From Callorhinus ursinus (lineage: Eukaryota > Chordata > Mammalia > Carnivora > Otariidae), in assembly GCF_003265705.1 (NCBI RefSeq), contig NW_020312867.1, forward strand, positions 11,135,228 to 11,199,227: a stretch of 64,000 bases of DNA, given 5' to 3'. The translations under genes and the position numbers were made by a program. The notes beneath the pieces were generated by a model. That model was not told the origin of the DNA. It saw nothing but the letters and a program-made list of their open reading frames with translations, and ran no database searches. This document shows, piece after piece, positions 23,850-36,800 of the stretch (positions are counted from its first letter, which is position 1; each line of letters begins with the position of its first letter).

Positions 23850-24515
23850 TCAACACGATCTAAGTTGGGTGCATTAAAACATATCAAAATGTTACAGACA
23901 TTTATGGCTCCCTCCTGAGGCCTTGTCAAATTATGTTATGATACCCAGATGTGTCCGTTTACAAGTTCAGAACCAAACATTGAACCAGGTCATGTACCAT
24001 TGTTGAAGGCAAGTTATGATGAAGAAAATAATACTTCACAAAGCTAACACAAGTGGGGAAAACCTGAAGAAACACTAGCAGTAGCACACCAGAAGTCATC
24101 AGCCTGGGAAGCAGGGAAGGCTCCAAGGGCAAACTGAGGCTTTCCCTTCCCAGCTTGTCCACATCTTGTGCTTGGTTCAAACACAGGGGGCGCTGTAACC
24201 TCCCGTGGCAGGGTAAACGCTTTCAGTTCTGCCTGAAAGAAGGGGGTGCCACATTCATCTGTATCTCTGCCTCTCTCTCAGAGATCATTTCTCATCTCAC
24301 CTGACTCAAGCAAGACTTTGTGTCAAACAACTTAAGTAGCAACTCAAAAATGTGTGCTGCGGCCTCAAGGATGCTGGAGACCTCCCCTGCTTGCTATCTC
24401 AGCCCCCACATCACGGTTTGGCCCCGAGACCCTGAAATTTCCTCGCTTATAGAAAATTTCTCTCTTGGCGATATATCTATGACATCATATTCTCCATGCT
24501 ATGGAGCTTGGCGGG

Positions 24516-24546
<31 letters not shown>

Positions 24547-24708
24547 GGTGGGGGTGGGGGGAAGAGAGCTTTTCTTAAGAGAGTTTCTTGCCCTACTGGG
24601 ACCCATCGCTCCTCTTTGCTCCTGACTCTGAAATAACCACCCAACCCTGCAGAAAAGAATCTGTGCCAAGATGTTTTGCATCAGAAAACAGATTTGTGTG
24701 TGTGTCGT

Positions 24709-24714
24709 TTTATT
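24709..24714 (-). terminator. RASSF2: Possible internal (proximal) poly(A) signal in RASSF2 3' UTR
   Basis: An AATAAA hexamer on the minus strand followed by ACACACACAAATC, which is not GT-rich, so use is uncertain. If used it would shorten the UTR by about 0.87 kb. Confidence 0.3.
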
Positions 24715-26327
24715 TCAAAGTCTTACCTACAATGGTGTTAAGATGCCTTTATCTGTCTCCAGGAGAAAGTATTGTTTTCTTTCTGGTAGGGAGGAGGGAA
24801 GGGTGCAAATATTTCTCCTTGAAGTCTCAGACCAAAACCTCAGCTTTTGGTCCCAGCGTTTTTCTCACAGGTGGGTGGCTAATCTGAGCTCCTCCCTTCC
24901 TCAACCTCACTTAGAATTCAAGTCCATCGGCCTAGAGCCCAGTGCACACATTCCTCACCAGCCCACATAGGCAAGCTTGCTGTTTGTGCTTCTCAGTCCC
25001 TCCCCAAGATACCCCCCCCATTTAACTCATCACCTGCCCACTCATGTGATCACTGAAAATGTGACCTTGTGCTTAATTCCACCATCACCTGGGGGAACGG
25101 ACCCCCTTCCCAGCCATATGGACTCAGGTTTTTCCTTCATTTGATCACCTTGTAACAAAAGCCCCTAGAAAAAGAAAGTCAGATGTGGCTATCCTGCTTT
25201 TCACAAGTTAGGAAAAAAAACCTATAAATTGGCCTTTTGTTCTTCACACGATTTCAGGTTCATTGCACGCAATTACAAAAACCCACACAAATCAGTAGAG
25301 GAATTCAAAGCTGCAAAGCCATGTGATACCAGTGAGAAAATCCGGCTCCACACTGCAGAGAAGTGTCTCTGTTTCAGGCGCTGTTATTTCAAAGGACCTT
25401 TCCAAAATTCCTGATCGGGCTACTAGGACGTGAGAGACGATCTCTAAACAGGGTGGGCCAAAATGGAAAAGTAGGGCCCACGGTAAGTGGGATGCATCCT
25501 GTAAGATGTGATTTCCCCTGACTTCTACCCTGACCGCCCCCCCACAATCTTTAAGAAGCCAGGTCTACCTTAGTATCACTTTCTCAGAAAGGAAGCTGGC
25601 AAACCTAACGTCTTGCAACATTTCCATATTTAAACTATCGTAATGCTAGTGCAAATCAAAGAGAACTTTTATAAATGAGAAATCGCTGTCCAACAAGTTA
25701 GTGGTTAGTAATTTGCTCTGTGGAAATTTTTCTGCCTAGCCCACCAGGGAGAATGACTGGGGTCAACACAGGCTTTGAACATTCAAAATAAAAGCAACTG
25801 GAAGAGAAGTTTCTTAAGTCATCTCAAATGCAAAACTCAGGAAGTGTGTTTGCATTCACAAACCCGCTCTTTCCCATCTGTAACAAAGGAAGCCTCTCCC
25901 CCCTGCCCCCGGCTTTTCTGTGCATTTTGCAGCGGCCCACCGAGGTGTATGATTGAGACTAAAGCCTCCGGATTTCCAGTCCACGCCCCATAGGGCTGGT
26001 GGCACTGTCCCCGCAGAGGAGGTCGCCTTGCTAAGAGACCCCCGGCAAAATGCCAGGTGGCAAAACGCCATCTTTGTGAAAGTCAACAATAAGACCACAG
26101 CTGCGAGCCCTCTAAAGAGGCCACGGAAGCCACAGAGGGGAACAGGAGGCAGGAGGGGGCAGGAACGGCTTCACTGCAAACATCCATCTTCCTTGCGGAC
26201 ACCGGCCAATGGCCCTCCTTCCACCAACTGCCCAGCTCCCCAAACCTTTCTTGGAGAGGAGGTGAAGAGATGGGGAGACCCTCCCTCATCAAGGCTGAGA
26301 CACCTGCTGTTAGGAGCTCCGGGCCCT

Positions 26328-26367
26328 CAGCCGGCTCCCTGAGGCCCCGGGAGAAGCCCAACCAGCC
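26328..26367. repeat. 40-nt near-identical sequence, copy A (RASSF2 3' UTR)
   Basis: Starts CAGCCGGCTCCCTGAGGCCC and ends AAGCCCAACCAGCC. It matches 29254-29293 at 39 of 40 positions (G versus T at position 26), in the same orientation. Similarity stops abruptly at both ends. The family is unknown to me. Confidence 0.9.
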
Positions 26368-27780
26368 TCTCCTGCCTACCTGCCATGCACCCTGCTCCAA
26401 GCATCTGTCCTTCTTCAAACTGTTATCAGCCACACTGGTGCCCAGCTACCCAGCGGTCTTCCTGACAGGAGCCACAGGGGACAGACTGTCCCACCCTTTC
26501 CCCCCACTGGGATCTGTTCTAAAGATCACCCAGGTGGCTGCTCAGAGAAGCTGAAAGAGAAGCTCCACCCTCCCTATGCACCTTCACAGGGAAGCCCAAA
26601 GAGCTTCCCTGAGCCCCACACTCGGCCAGTAGAAGGGTCATCCTCATAATTGGGGTCCATCTCCGTGCATGAGCGAAGGGCAACTTGAAAGAATCCTGTG
26701 GTTGGAAAGGAGAAAGCCTTGACCTCAAACACATGGCCTCAGCTCCAAGTGCAGGAGGGGCCTTGATGATGGGAAATGGGCTGGCCTCCCAGGCATCTGT
26801 CACTTCTGCAAGGAGCTTCTGTGGTTCTCTAAAGAGGGAAACTCTGGCCACCACCCCAGGACAAGGCCAGGCCCAGGCCACACTAGCCAGTCGGCCATGT
26901 ATAAACCCATGACACCCTTCCTTCAACTCAAGGAGGCACCAAAGAGTTGGGGCTGGCTTCCATGGCGTGGGGTTGGCATGCTGAGTGAAACATCAGGCTC
27001 CTCTCCTGTCTCCTAGACATGGCCATGGAGGTGAGGACAGAGGCAGAATCCACATAGATCACATACGTCTTTGTTATTTTAAACAATCAGAGTTTCCAGT
27101 GTAAAAACTTGTGGGCTTATTGCATCTACCCCACAGATGATTTATCTTTCTCTTTCCATCCAACCTTCCCCAAGGGCATGGGGCTGTTAGTTTGTTAATT
27201 TCCAATGCCCAGTCCTTCTAGATGTACAGGGAGAATCCCCACCGATATATAAATACCCCAAATGGAGAGCTCGTGGAGTCCCCTTCCCTTCCAAACATGT
27301 GTGGCTGTTCCCTGGCCCTTGAGGGAAGACATCAACTTCAACCCCTCAGATCGGTGACTCCTCTGATGTTCCTGCCCTCGAGCAGTGCACCTGCAAGCCC
27401 CCATGGCGCTGGTGCTGGTGGCTCGGAATTCAGTTCCATGTGAATATCAGGTAGGCACGTGGATATGTACCATGTGTGCAAACACGCTTACATGTGCATG
27501 CGTGTGCTCATGTGCGTGCACACACACACATTTTGGGTCCTTATAACAAAATTCAGAAGTCCTTGTGAGGGAAAGAAAGGAGTGGAGCGTGGGGATCCAG
27601 GGATGGGGAGTTGTCTGCAGGCTTCTCCATTCTGCTCCGGGCAACAGATGGTGGCTCTCGGCGGGAGCTGGAGAGGTCTGTATCTACATGTTTCCATGGA
27701 AGGAAGGTACCCAGCTTCCTGTGCGTCTTCTCGTGTCAGCGGCGGCCCCTGTGGTGTCTGGATCCCCTCCTCCGTGTGGC

Positions 27781-27850
27781 TCAGATTGTTGCTGGGGTCT
27801 CGGCCATCTCCTCCAGCCTCTGCCGGATCATTAGCCGGAGCACGGTGTAC
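27781..27850 (-). CDS. RASSF2: RASSF2 coding exon 10 (C-terminus and stop)
   Basis: 70 coding nt: the last base of Lys304, residues 305-326 ([20 protein letters not shown] then TI) and TGA at 27783-27781. The acceptor is GTCCCCAG|GTACACC. The exon continues into a long 3' UTR. Confidence 0.96.
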
Positions 27851-30800
27851 CTGGGGACAGGAAGAGCCATGATGGGCAGCAGAAAACAACACACGCCTCC
27901 TCTTGATCTTCCCCCACCGCCCGGGGCCCAGGCGCCACCTATCGGTGCCTTCGCTTCTAACACTGGCCCAGCCGTCAGCCGCCTTGTGGCTCGTGTTCGT
28001 TTCCACACCCGGATGAGAGGTACTGAGCAGACCCAATCCAAACTAGAGGATTTGACGACCGTTAGAAACTCTGGCCAAAGAAGGACCGGAGGGCGAAACA
28101 GACAGCACCACCCGGAAGGATTGCATGAACCGAGCGCTTACTATGCCCAAGGCACCGCGACACAGTAAGTAGCACGGGGTCCTCACCGGGGCTGGACCAT
28201 CTGAAATTGCCGTTCTTTGACCATCGTGAGGGGCCTACAAAAATGGCAGCTTCATATGGTTCAAGCTAATATCAGTCCCTGCGTGTTGCAGAACAGACCA
28301 CAGCGACTACCAAGCGTGGGGGTGCACGGCTTGACGAGCACCTGTCTCCACCCCTTCCCTGAACTGAGCCAGCGCAGAAGCTGCAGTGCGAACCTCTGTG
28401 CGGGGCTCAGGGGGCCACTCCTGATGGCCAGGGCTTTGCACCGCCTGGCACAAGCTCTCTTTAAAGTTTGGCGCGTTGCAAGTGTTCAGTAAATGTCAAC
28501 TGCTTTCATACTAGTGATCACCATTGCCAAAGCAAATGGAGCATCGGCGCTATTCCCCGGGGGCAGAAATCAATCAATCGTTTGGCTGTATCCCGGAAAA
28601 GCAGTCCACTTTATGACTAAACACGGCAACAACAACAACAAAAATCATAAAATTCTCCCCAGCGAAATAGGGTGAAATAGGTGAAGGGGATTAGGAGGTA
28701 CAAACTTCCAGTTGTAAAATAAAAAGTCACAGGGATGAAAAGTGGAGCGTCAGGAATAGAGTCAGTAAACTGTAATAACATTGGATGGTGACAGATGGGG
28801 ACTACGCTTATCATGGTGAGCACTGAATAATGTATAGAATTGTTGGATCGCTGTGCCAGACGCCTGAAACAAATATAATACTGTATGTCAACTACACTTC
28901 AATCATAAGTTAAAAAAAAAAAATCCTCGCCAGAGAGAGGCTTTACTGGACGTTTCAAGCCAAGTGTAATTTCCAGAAGAGAAATGTCAAAGAAGGGAGA
29001 AGGGTAGGAGGAAAGGATTTCAGAGGTAGGTTGCTTAGACTACTTTCCACTGCTAAGACAACCTTCCTGAAATCCCCTGAACATTTTTATGTCCCACATC
29101 AAAATGAGAAGCTGACACAGGAAGCAAAGAGACCAACACACTTAAGCTTTGCGTCCCCATCCACATTTGTCACGGGAAGCCCCCGGAAGAAGGTCCACGG
29201 CACCCAGGCCCACACAGCCGCTCAGCATCGTCCCTGCGAGACACCCGAACAGACAGCCGGCTCCCTGAGGCCCCGGGATAAGCCCAACCAGCCGCCCTGG
29301 GGGCACGCGTACTTGCGCATCAGCTTCTTGACTTCCCGATCTTCTTCCTCTTGGAGCTTCTGGATGAAGCTTTTTAGGACGGGCATCTCAAACTTTATGT
29401 ACTGGGCCACCTGGGGAGGAAGAAGTCAGTCTGGGGTGCATGCACGCCCCCTTCCCAACCATATTCCAATTCCCTTTGGTGTCTCTCTCATGTAAGGCAC
29501 AAAGGCACGGGAAACCTATTTCTGCACTGATCCAGGATTTCTTTAAAAGCAATAGCCAAGCCTCATTCTTCTCGAGGCTGCCATAGAGTTTGCGGTGAAG
29601 ATCACTCCCTATCTGTGACACATATCTCAGAACTTCTCATCTCTCGTCCCATGTATCCAGTGCACAACCAGGTGATTATCAAACATGGAAAAGCACTCTC
29701 TCGGTGCAGTGATGCAGAGAACACCTGAACCCACAATATTCAATAAACCTCTCTGTTCTCCCCTAAGCGGACTTAGGGAACCATGGCTCAGGACGATGAC
29801 TTGCATCTGGAGTCTCAAGCGGGCATCCAAATGAGAACTTGCTCCGGAGAGGCTGTGTGGGGTGAGGGTGGTGGCCCCCAGGTGAACTGAAGTTCAACAG
29901 CCGTCCCCCCTCCTCCACAAGAATCCCCACCCTACTCAATCAACTCTTTTCCATGGGAAAAGCCTATTAAGACCGAGCTGCTATTATATTTATGACTTGC
30001 TTTGGTCAATGGAATGTGTGTGGACACGATATAAGGTACATTTGAGTGCAGGCTTCCAATGAGCTTACGAGGTTTGGCCTAGCATCTTGCACTCCCGGGA
30101 TCTGCCATGGGACGTGTACCCCAGGGAGCCACTACCCCTCACGCCTGGGTCTCTGTATGAGACATGCAATGCACACCTGCACTCAACCCCCAACCTGGAG
30201 CAGAGCTGTGACTACCAGCCTGCAGCCTCCTGAGCAAGTGAACGTTTGCTGTTGCAAGCAGCTAGGATTTGGAGATGTTTGTTACTGTAAGCAAAAGCTG
30301 ACTAACACGTAAGATAAGGTAAAATCACTGCAAACAGCTTGAAGTTGCTAAGAGAGGTCTGCAGAAACTTCTCAGCCCATACAGTACTCTAGAAAGGCTG
30401 AAGACATTTACTCTATGTAAACCACTTTGTGCCTGAGCATTCCCCCCAACAAATCCCCCAGAGGGTACCCTCTGCCTAGCCTCTGCGCTCATTCTCCCTG
30501 CCTCATGACCATTCCTGCTTCAAGAAAACCTGGTATTAAAAAAAAAAAAAATTAAGAAAAACATAAAAAATATTTAAATCTTTTATTAAAAATAAAATAA
30601 ATAAAATTTAAAAATAAAANNNNNNNNNNNNNNNNNNNNNNNNNNNNNNNNNNNNNNNNNNNNNNNNNNNNNNNNNNNNNNNNNNNNNNNNNNNNNNNNN
30701 NNNNNNNNNNNNNNNNNNNNNNNNNNNNNNNNNNNNNNNNNNNNNNNNNNNNNNNNNNNNNNNNNNNNNNNNNNNNNNNNNNNNNNNNNNNNNNNNNNNN

Positions 30801-33800
30801 NNNNNNNNNNNNNNNNNNNNNNNNNNNNNNNNNNNNNNNNNNNNNNNNNNNNNNNNNNNNNNNNNNNNNNNNNNNNNNNNNNNNNNNNNNNNNNNNNNNN
30901 NNNNNNNNNNNNNNNNNNNNNNNNNNNNNNNNNNNNNNNNNNNNNNNNNNNNNNNNNNNNNNNNNNNNNNNNNNNNNNNNNNNNNNNNNNNNNNNNNNNN
31001 NNNNNNNNNNNNNNNNNNNTTTAATTTAATTTAATTTAAAAAAGAAGAAGAAAACCTAGTATTGAGGAATGGCAGCAAAACGGGACATGGTCCTCGGCCA
31101 GAAAGTCAAGCTATACCCCAGTTGCAGGTAACCCAACCAAATCTCCACCCTCCTGAGGAGAGACCGCCCTACTGAAAGGGGACTCACATCGTAGGTGACT
31201 TCCTCCACCTGGTCCTTCTCCATAAGAAACACTTTGGAGACTTGCTCACACGGTCCCTGGAGGATTCGGGCAACCAGAGGGTAATCGGTGTTCTTTAGCT
31301 TCTGTTTCTCTGGAACAACACCCAACAAGGAACAGCCCTGAGTTTGGCCCTGAGGCCTTTCTCACCATAAGTAGTGGCCAACTCGGGGGCCCAAATGGCC
31401 CGGGCACCTTAGAAGATGCAGCCAGGTAAGTCAGGAGACTGAATTGTGAATGAACAATTCTGGTTCAAAGCAACCATTCCCTCCCCGCTCTCCCTGACAA
31501 AACGACCATGCTTCAAACCCTTTGGAAGATGCTGTGTTGGAGGAATTGGTTTTATCTACCTCTCAAGGAAATCCGGTTGCCTTTTAAATAAGCAGTTAGG
31601 TTCTAGACTACATATGGCATTTCCCAGTGGACTCAGCCAGTGACCCCACCAGCCTCGGAGGCGAACATTTGAAAGTTTCCAAAGGCCAAACAACAAGCAA
31701 ATGAGGCAGAGGTCTTGTTTTTACACTTGCTGTTTTGAGTGAAGTAAACATTTTCAAGTACACTGTGTTTTTCAGACTTACCACCGCTGGTATGGACCAC
31801 ATACAAAGCAAACTCCTCTGCGGAATTCTCGATCTGAATCAGAAACAAGAGATGCTTGAAGAAAGCACATATTTACATATCCCAACTCTGAGCCATTCCT
31901 TCTTGAACGCTGCAAAGCTAAATGGATGTTCGGCGCTTCTGAGGGGGAGCTATTTCTCTCTAGCTCTCAGAGGGGATGAGGAGAGGGGGCAGGCAGGTAA
32001 CTTTATCAGTAACAGTCCATAAGAAGGACTAACATTTCTTGCACCCTGACAAGCACCGTGCCACATGCTCTGCACACGTTAACTTATCTCATACTCCTGT
32101 CAGCCCCTTAAGGGGGGGTCCTGTGAACCCTCATTTTACAGAAGACAAAGCAGAAGCACAGGGAGCTTAAGTCACTAGCTCGGCTCCTCCAATCAGCGGG
32201 TGATGGCTGGGGATTTGAACGCAGAGGCCACCAGCTGACACTGGCCCCAGTGAAAAATAGGGATCCATGTCTCCAAAAGATTTCTTATAAAGGGATTGTG
32301 GGAGACCTACAGAGTAACAGAACTTTAAGGATTCATGCCCTAGAACTTGCACGTGTATTGAAGCTCATTTTTCAGAGTAGGTTCCCCAAATGTGTTTCAG
32401 AAGTCAGTCTGTGCCTGGGGTCTGAGGTCTGTGCCTGGGGCCTGGGGTTTGGGGGCCGGAGCTCCTCAGAATTCAGCAGCACCAGAATCGCCTGCCAGTT
32501 GCTGAGCAGGTTCCCTGGCCTTCGGGCTTCAGATTCAGCAGGTCTGATTCAGGGCTGGGGCCTGGGAAGCTGCTTTGCGAACAAGCTCCCATGGGATGCT
32601 GATGCCATGGGGTTGGAAGACCCCGAGCCCGGCGGCCCAGCGCGCCTCCCCTCCCCCCGCTTACTGCACACCCTCCATGGTCCCCCTTCCCACTCCGGGG
32701 CCAGTCCGCGTGGGAACTTGCCTTGAATTTGTTGAGCAGCAGCTTCAGGACCTGTGGGGTGGTCATGGTGCTGTTGATGCGGACGTTAGTGACCGAGCCA
32801 TAGGCCGGCGTGAACACCGATGTCTGTCAATAGAGGGGCCCGGCTCACGGTGGCCGTGGGGACAAGAACTGGGCCTTAAAACCCAGGTGTCCCCCAGCCC
32901 CGTGACCTGGGGTAAAGAGCACAGTGACAAGGGCACTCACCCCGTGCACCCTGAGCCCCCCCCCCCCCCCCCCGCAGCAGCCTGGCAGACGATGGCTTTG
33001 AGGTCAACACAAGCAGCCCTGGGCTGTGCCTAACTCGGGAGCTCGTCTCCCACCCACCGTCCCCACGGGAGGCTGGAGGGGTCTGAGCTGGGCAAGTGGC
33101 AGGGTGGGGGAGGGGGAGGGGCCCAGATAAGGAAGGCCCTCTCTCCAGAGAAAACGTGCAGAAGGCCCCTTCCACTGTGACTTCAACACAAGGTCTCTGA
33201 CCCCTCTCCCATGATGCACTTGCTTCTGGGGCTGGATTCGGACCAGGCAGCGGGAGGCAAGGAGGGTCAGCTAATGGGGAGGGGCAGGTAGGGCACGGAT
33301 GCCCCCTGATTTGCATCCCGCAGCCCTGCTTCAGGGGGCAGCACTCAGCTCACAGGAAAGTGAGACCACGCAGCAGCCGGTGTAGGAAGAGGGTGTCGTG
33401 TTGACTTCCCAGGGAGGGGGGCCGGCTCTGGTGTTCGTGGTGTCATCTCACCCACCCCCCCTAGGCGGGGCTCCTGATCCAGGGTCCCTCATCCCTCCCA
33501 GAGCCGGCAGAGCCTGCAGCCCACCCAGGACCCAAAGACAGAACGGCAAACACTTGGCTTCCCACTTGTCTGTAGCCTTGAGGCAGCCGCTGCCCAAGAA
33601 GAGGCCTTATTCACTCGGGACTAACCCCTGCCCCCTACCCCCCATCCTCTCTACCTTGTGGTTGTAGAAATGGCCATTGATGGAGAAGCGGTGGCGTCTG
33701 ATTCGCCTCTGGTCACTGGGCGTCCTCACGTTGCCACGGCGACGCACCCCAACATCACTGCGTGTGCGCATCAGCTGTGGGGTGTCTTCCTGCAGGGGCT

Positions 33801-36800
33801 TGAGGCCCCTGGAGTCTAAGAGGGAAGGGGAAGATGAGCTCTGTCGGCCCGGCCCGGGGATGTGGCAGTTTGCACACAGTACCCTCTTTGTGGCCAAGGC
33901 TACGGTACCCACTGCCGCCTCCCCCGAAATACGTTTCATCCAAACAGTATTTCCTGCCGGGGGAAAAACACATGGCATAATTTACTGAGAAGCAATACAG
34001 TGACAAGATTCCAGAGCAGAGACTTGAGAGCCAGATTCCCAGGGCCAAATCCCAGCCCCACCATTGCTATGTTTCATTAACCCCTCCATGCCTCAGTTCC
34101 CTCATCTATAAAATGGGCATAATAATAGCACCCACATCACAGGACTGTTGTGAGGGTTTACTGAATTAATTCACGCAAAGCATTTAGAAGAGTGCTTGGC
34201 ACAGCAGAAGCGTGACATAAGGACTTGCAAGATATTGCCATCTGACAGTATCTATCAAAATTACAAACGCACATAGCCTCAGACCCAGAAATTCCACTTA
34301 AAAAAATCCTACAGACACTGACAAATGTGTGAAATGGCACGTGTCCAGGGCCACTAACTGCTGTTTGTCACAGCAAAAGACTGGAATGACTTCAATGTCC
34401 ATCAGTGAGGAGTGATTCAGCTATCATTTCTCCACCCAATGGAATACAGCAAAGCCAGATAAGAATGCCGAAGTTCTTTATGGATTTGTGTGGGACAGTC
34501 CTCAAAACAAACTAATAGAAACAGGGATATACAAAATTTACCACTTATGTAAAAAGGGGAAGAAAAGAAATGACCTCCAACCATAAAGGTATGTTGCTGT
34601 GTATTTGCTTGTATCTGTCTAGAAGACCTCAGAAAGAATGCCTTCGAGTATTTTCTAGGGAGGGAACCCCTATGGTGGGTAGACGAAATGGGGAACTTCT
34701 GATAGTCTCCTTTGAATACTCCTCGAATCTTGAACCACATGAATTTCATTTATTCAATTTACAGCATCTAGATCACATCAGTCTTCACATAGGTGAGTCC
34801 AAAGCGGGACACTTCCCACCACACATGTGTGTACCTGTGGGGCTCGGTGTCTGCTCATTCTCGGGCGGGGCGTCCACTTCTGAGATCTGAATGTTGGGCA
34901 TGGTGAGGGGCTTCAGGATGGTGCTGGGGAGATAGAACACAAAAGGGAGACTGGTTCAGCCTCTGCAGGGGGACCCTCCCTCTCCTGCAATAGGAGCACC
35001 TGGCCTGTGCTAGGCTGGGGACAAGCACACCCCCGTGGAGGCGGCCCGTGCGGAGTGTCCCGTGAGGCTGGCCCCGCTCCAGGGCTGAGCACAGGGTGGG
35101 GAGGGGGTATTCTGGAGGAGAAGATGCTCTTTCCCAGCATCTGCAGGAACACAAGCACCCACTTCATCAAGCCCGGGATGGAGAACACCAAAGGACAAAA
35201 TCTGGGCGTTGTGTGCACTGAGTTTCTGAGCATGTACAGGTTCAAATAGCTCTCATAATGGACATTTGTTTCTCCAGACAAGATTCCAGTTCAGATCCTT
35301 TCCTGTTGGAGGAGTAACTCAGAAATTGCTTCTGGCACCTAAAGGAATGGAAGTCATAGGTCAGAGCAGCGTTGGAAGGACCACTGATGACAGTGTTCTT
35401 GGGGTTGCTGGACAGGACGCTCAGCCAAGCTGGACCCCACGCAGCCAGTCTGAGCAGAGTCCCGAATAACTGGCCAAAGACTCCCTTATAAGCCCAAAAG
35501 GATAATGACAGCAGCTCAGAGATGCACACCCAAAATCAACAGGAGATTTGACCAGAAAGAAAAATCATATTTAACCAGTTAGGACCATCCCATAGTGAGA
35601 AGAGCGTGGGCTCCCTGGGACCCAGTAGAGATGGGACTTACAGTCCAGGGATGGCAGTTTTAAGGGAAGACAATAAAAGCTGAAAATCTGAAAGAACGTC
35701 CCACTGTGGTCTAACTCTGGACTTCCGACCAGCCTCTAACTGGTCAGAGCTGCTCAGGAGTGGTGAGTGCCTGGCGCTCCCAGCGACCACAGCCCACTCC
35801 CTCACCGAAGCAGAAACTGGTCTCAGCCAACTTCTTACCCCAGTGGCCCAGGTATTCACTTTATTCTAGCCAGCACTGGGGATAACCTTAGTTACCGTTC
35901 CTGACAACCCTCTCAAGAGCCCTGGCAGGTTTCAAGAACCAACCAAGACCAGCTTGATGTTGGGAATGGAGGTGAAACGAGCGAGCCGAGTGAAGGACCC
36001 TTTAGCAGGCTCAGCCAAAAATCACGCCGTCGGATGGCATTCTAAAAATTCTCTCACGTAGGGGACGGAATGGAGCAGAATCAGGCGTCGTCGGGACGTG
36101 GCTGTGGAAAGGGTTTGGCCCCACAGGAAATCCAAGATGTCCAAAGGGCTGAAATAGAGCATGAAACCAGCCAAGGAGATGAAGCCAGAGAACCTTGACC
36201 AGACATCCCAGCGTCTGATGGGATGGGCAAGGACTTCCCTCCTACAATTCCCTGGGAAAGAAAGCAGATCAGCGTTTGGCCACAATGTAGGTGTCTCTCA
36301 ACTTTAGAGAGAGATGGATTTGGCTGCGGAGTTTTAACAGAACGTCCAGCGTGTCCAACGGAGAGGGCTTGGTTCTGGCTGAAAACAGAAAACACATCAC
36401 TGTGGTTTCGGCTGAGATGTCAGCACACGCTACCCACACTCTGGCCTTGCAGCACCCACAAGTTTTGAGACGGAACACAGCTGGTCAGTCACTTGATACC
36501 AAGAACCAGAGTCCCGGAAGGAAGTCCCAGCAGAGGGCGGGCATGTCTACAAGCACTTGGCTACTCAGCTGGTAGCAGAGGGAGGCGGACAAATAGGCAT
36601 GGGCTTCGCAGACCTTCCAGTGGGACCCCGGAGGAAGGAGCCTCCCAGACTGCTGACTGTCACACGGTCACCCAGCTCCGGGTGTGGCCTGAAGGAAGCA
36701 GCCCCCTAGCTGACCTCGTGGGAGTGGCTTGGACACAGCCTGATGTTCCTTTCCTTCTTCCAGGTTCCCCCAGGTCATGGAGAGCTTTGGAGAGAAGGTT

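Larger units (their letters stand above)
23825..27780 (-). other. RASSF2: RASSF2 3' untranslated region
   Basis: About 3.95 kb between the stop codon and a canonical poly(A) signal. It has no CAN-SINE and no recognisable LINE, in contrast to the flanks, which fits purifying selection on a long mRNA tail. It contains a (GTTTT)n-like stretch near 24515-24543, a CA/TG-rich patch near 27475-27535 and a second AATAAA (minus strand, 24709-24714). The length agrees with the known long RASSF2 mRNA. The low end is estimated from the signal position. Confidence 0.8.
27851..29312 (-). other. RASSF2 intron 9
   Basis: 1.46 kb. It holds a carnivore L1-type 3' tail at 28672-28925 and a MIR-like scrap near 28128-28180. 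Near the donor at 29254-29293 is a 40-nt sequence also found in the 3' UTR. The rest is unremarkable. Confidence 0.9.
29411..31187 (-). other. RASSF2 intron 8, with assembly gap
   Basis: 1.78 kb as assembled, including 400 N. Contents: single-copy sequence near the exon, an LTR-like repeat around 29990-30312, an A/T-rich stretch, the gap, then (TTTAA)n. Confidence 0.9.
31834..32721 (-). other. RASSF2 intron 6 (GC-AG)
   Basis: 888 nt, donor GCAAGT and acceptor TGATTCAG. It holds a MIR copy (about 32025-32200), a short tandem of CTGTGCCTGGGG units near 32409-32442 and a MER5-like fragment (about 32455-32610). Confidence 0.9.
33816..34834 (-). other. RASSF2 intron 4
   Basis: 1.02 kb. It holds a good MIR copy (about 34035-34205) and an L1M 3'-region fragment (about 34225-34560). 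The rest is unassigned. Confidence 0.85.

Noticed and set aside
27488..28168. Overlapping 182- and 185-codon frames on opposite strands around the last RASSF2 exon
   Set aside because: One covers the real exon 10 in the wrong frame and the other is its antisense. Neither resembles a known protein.
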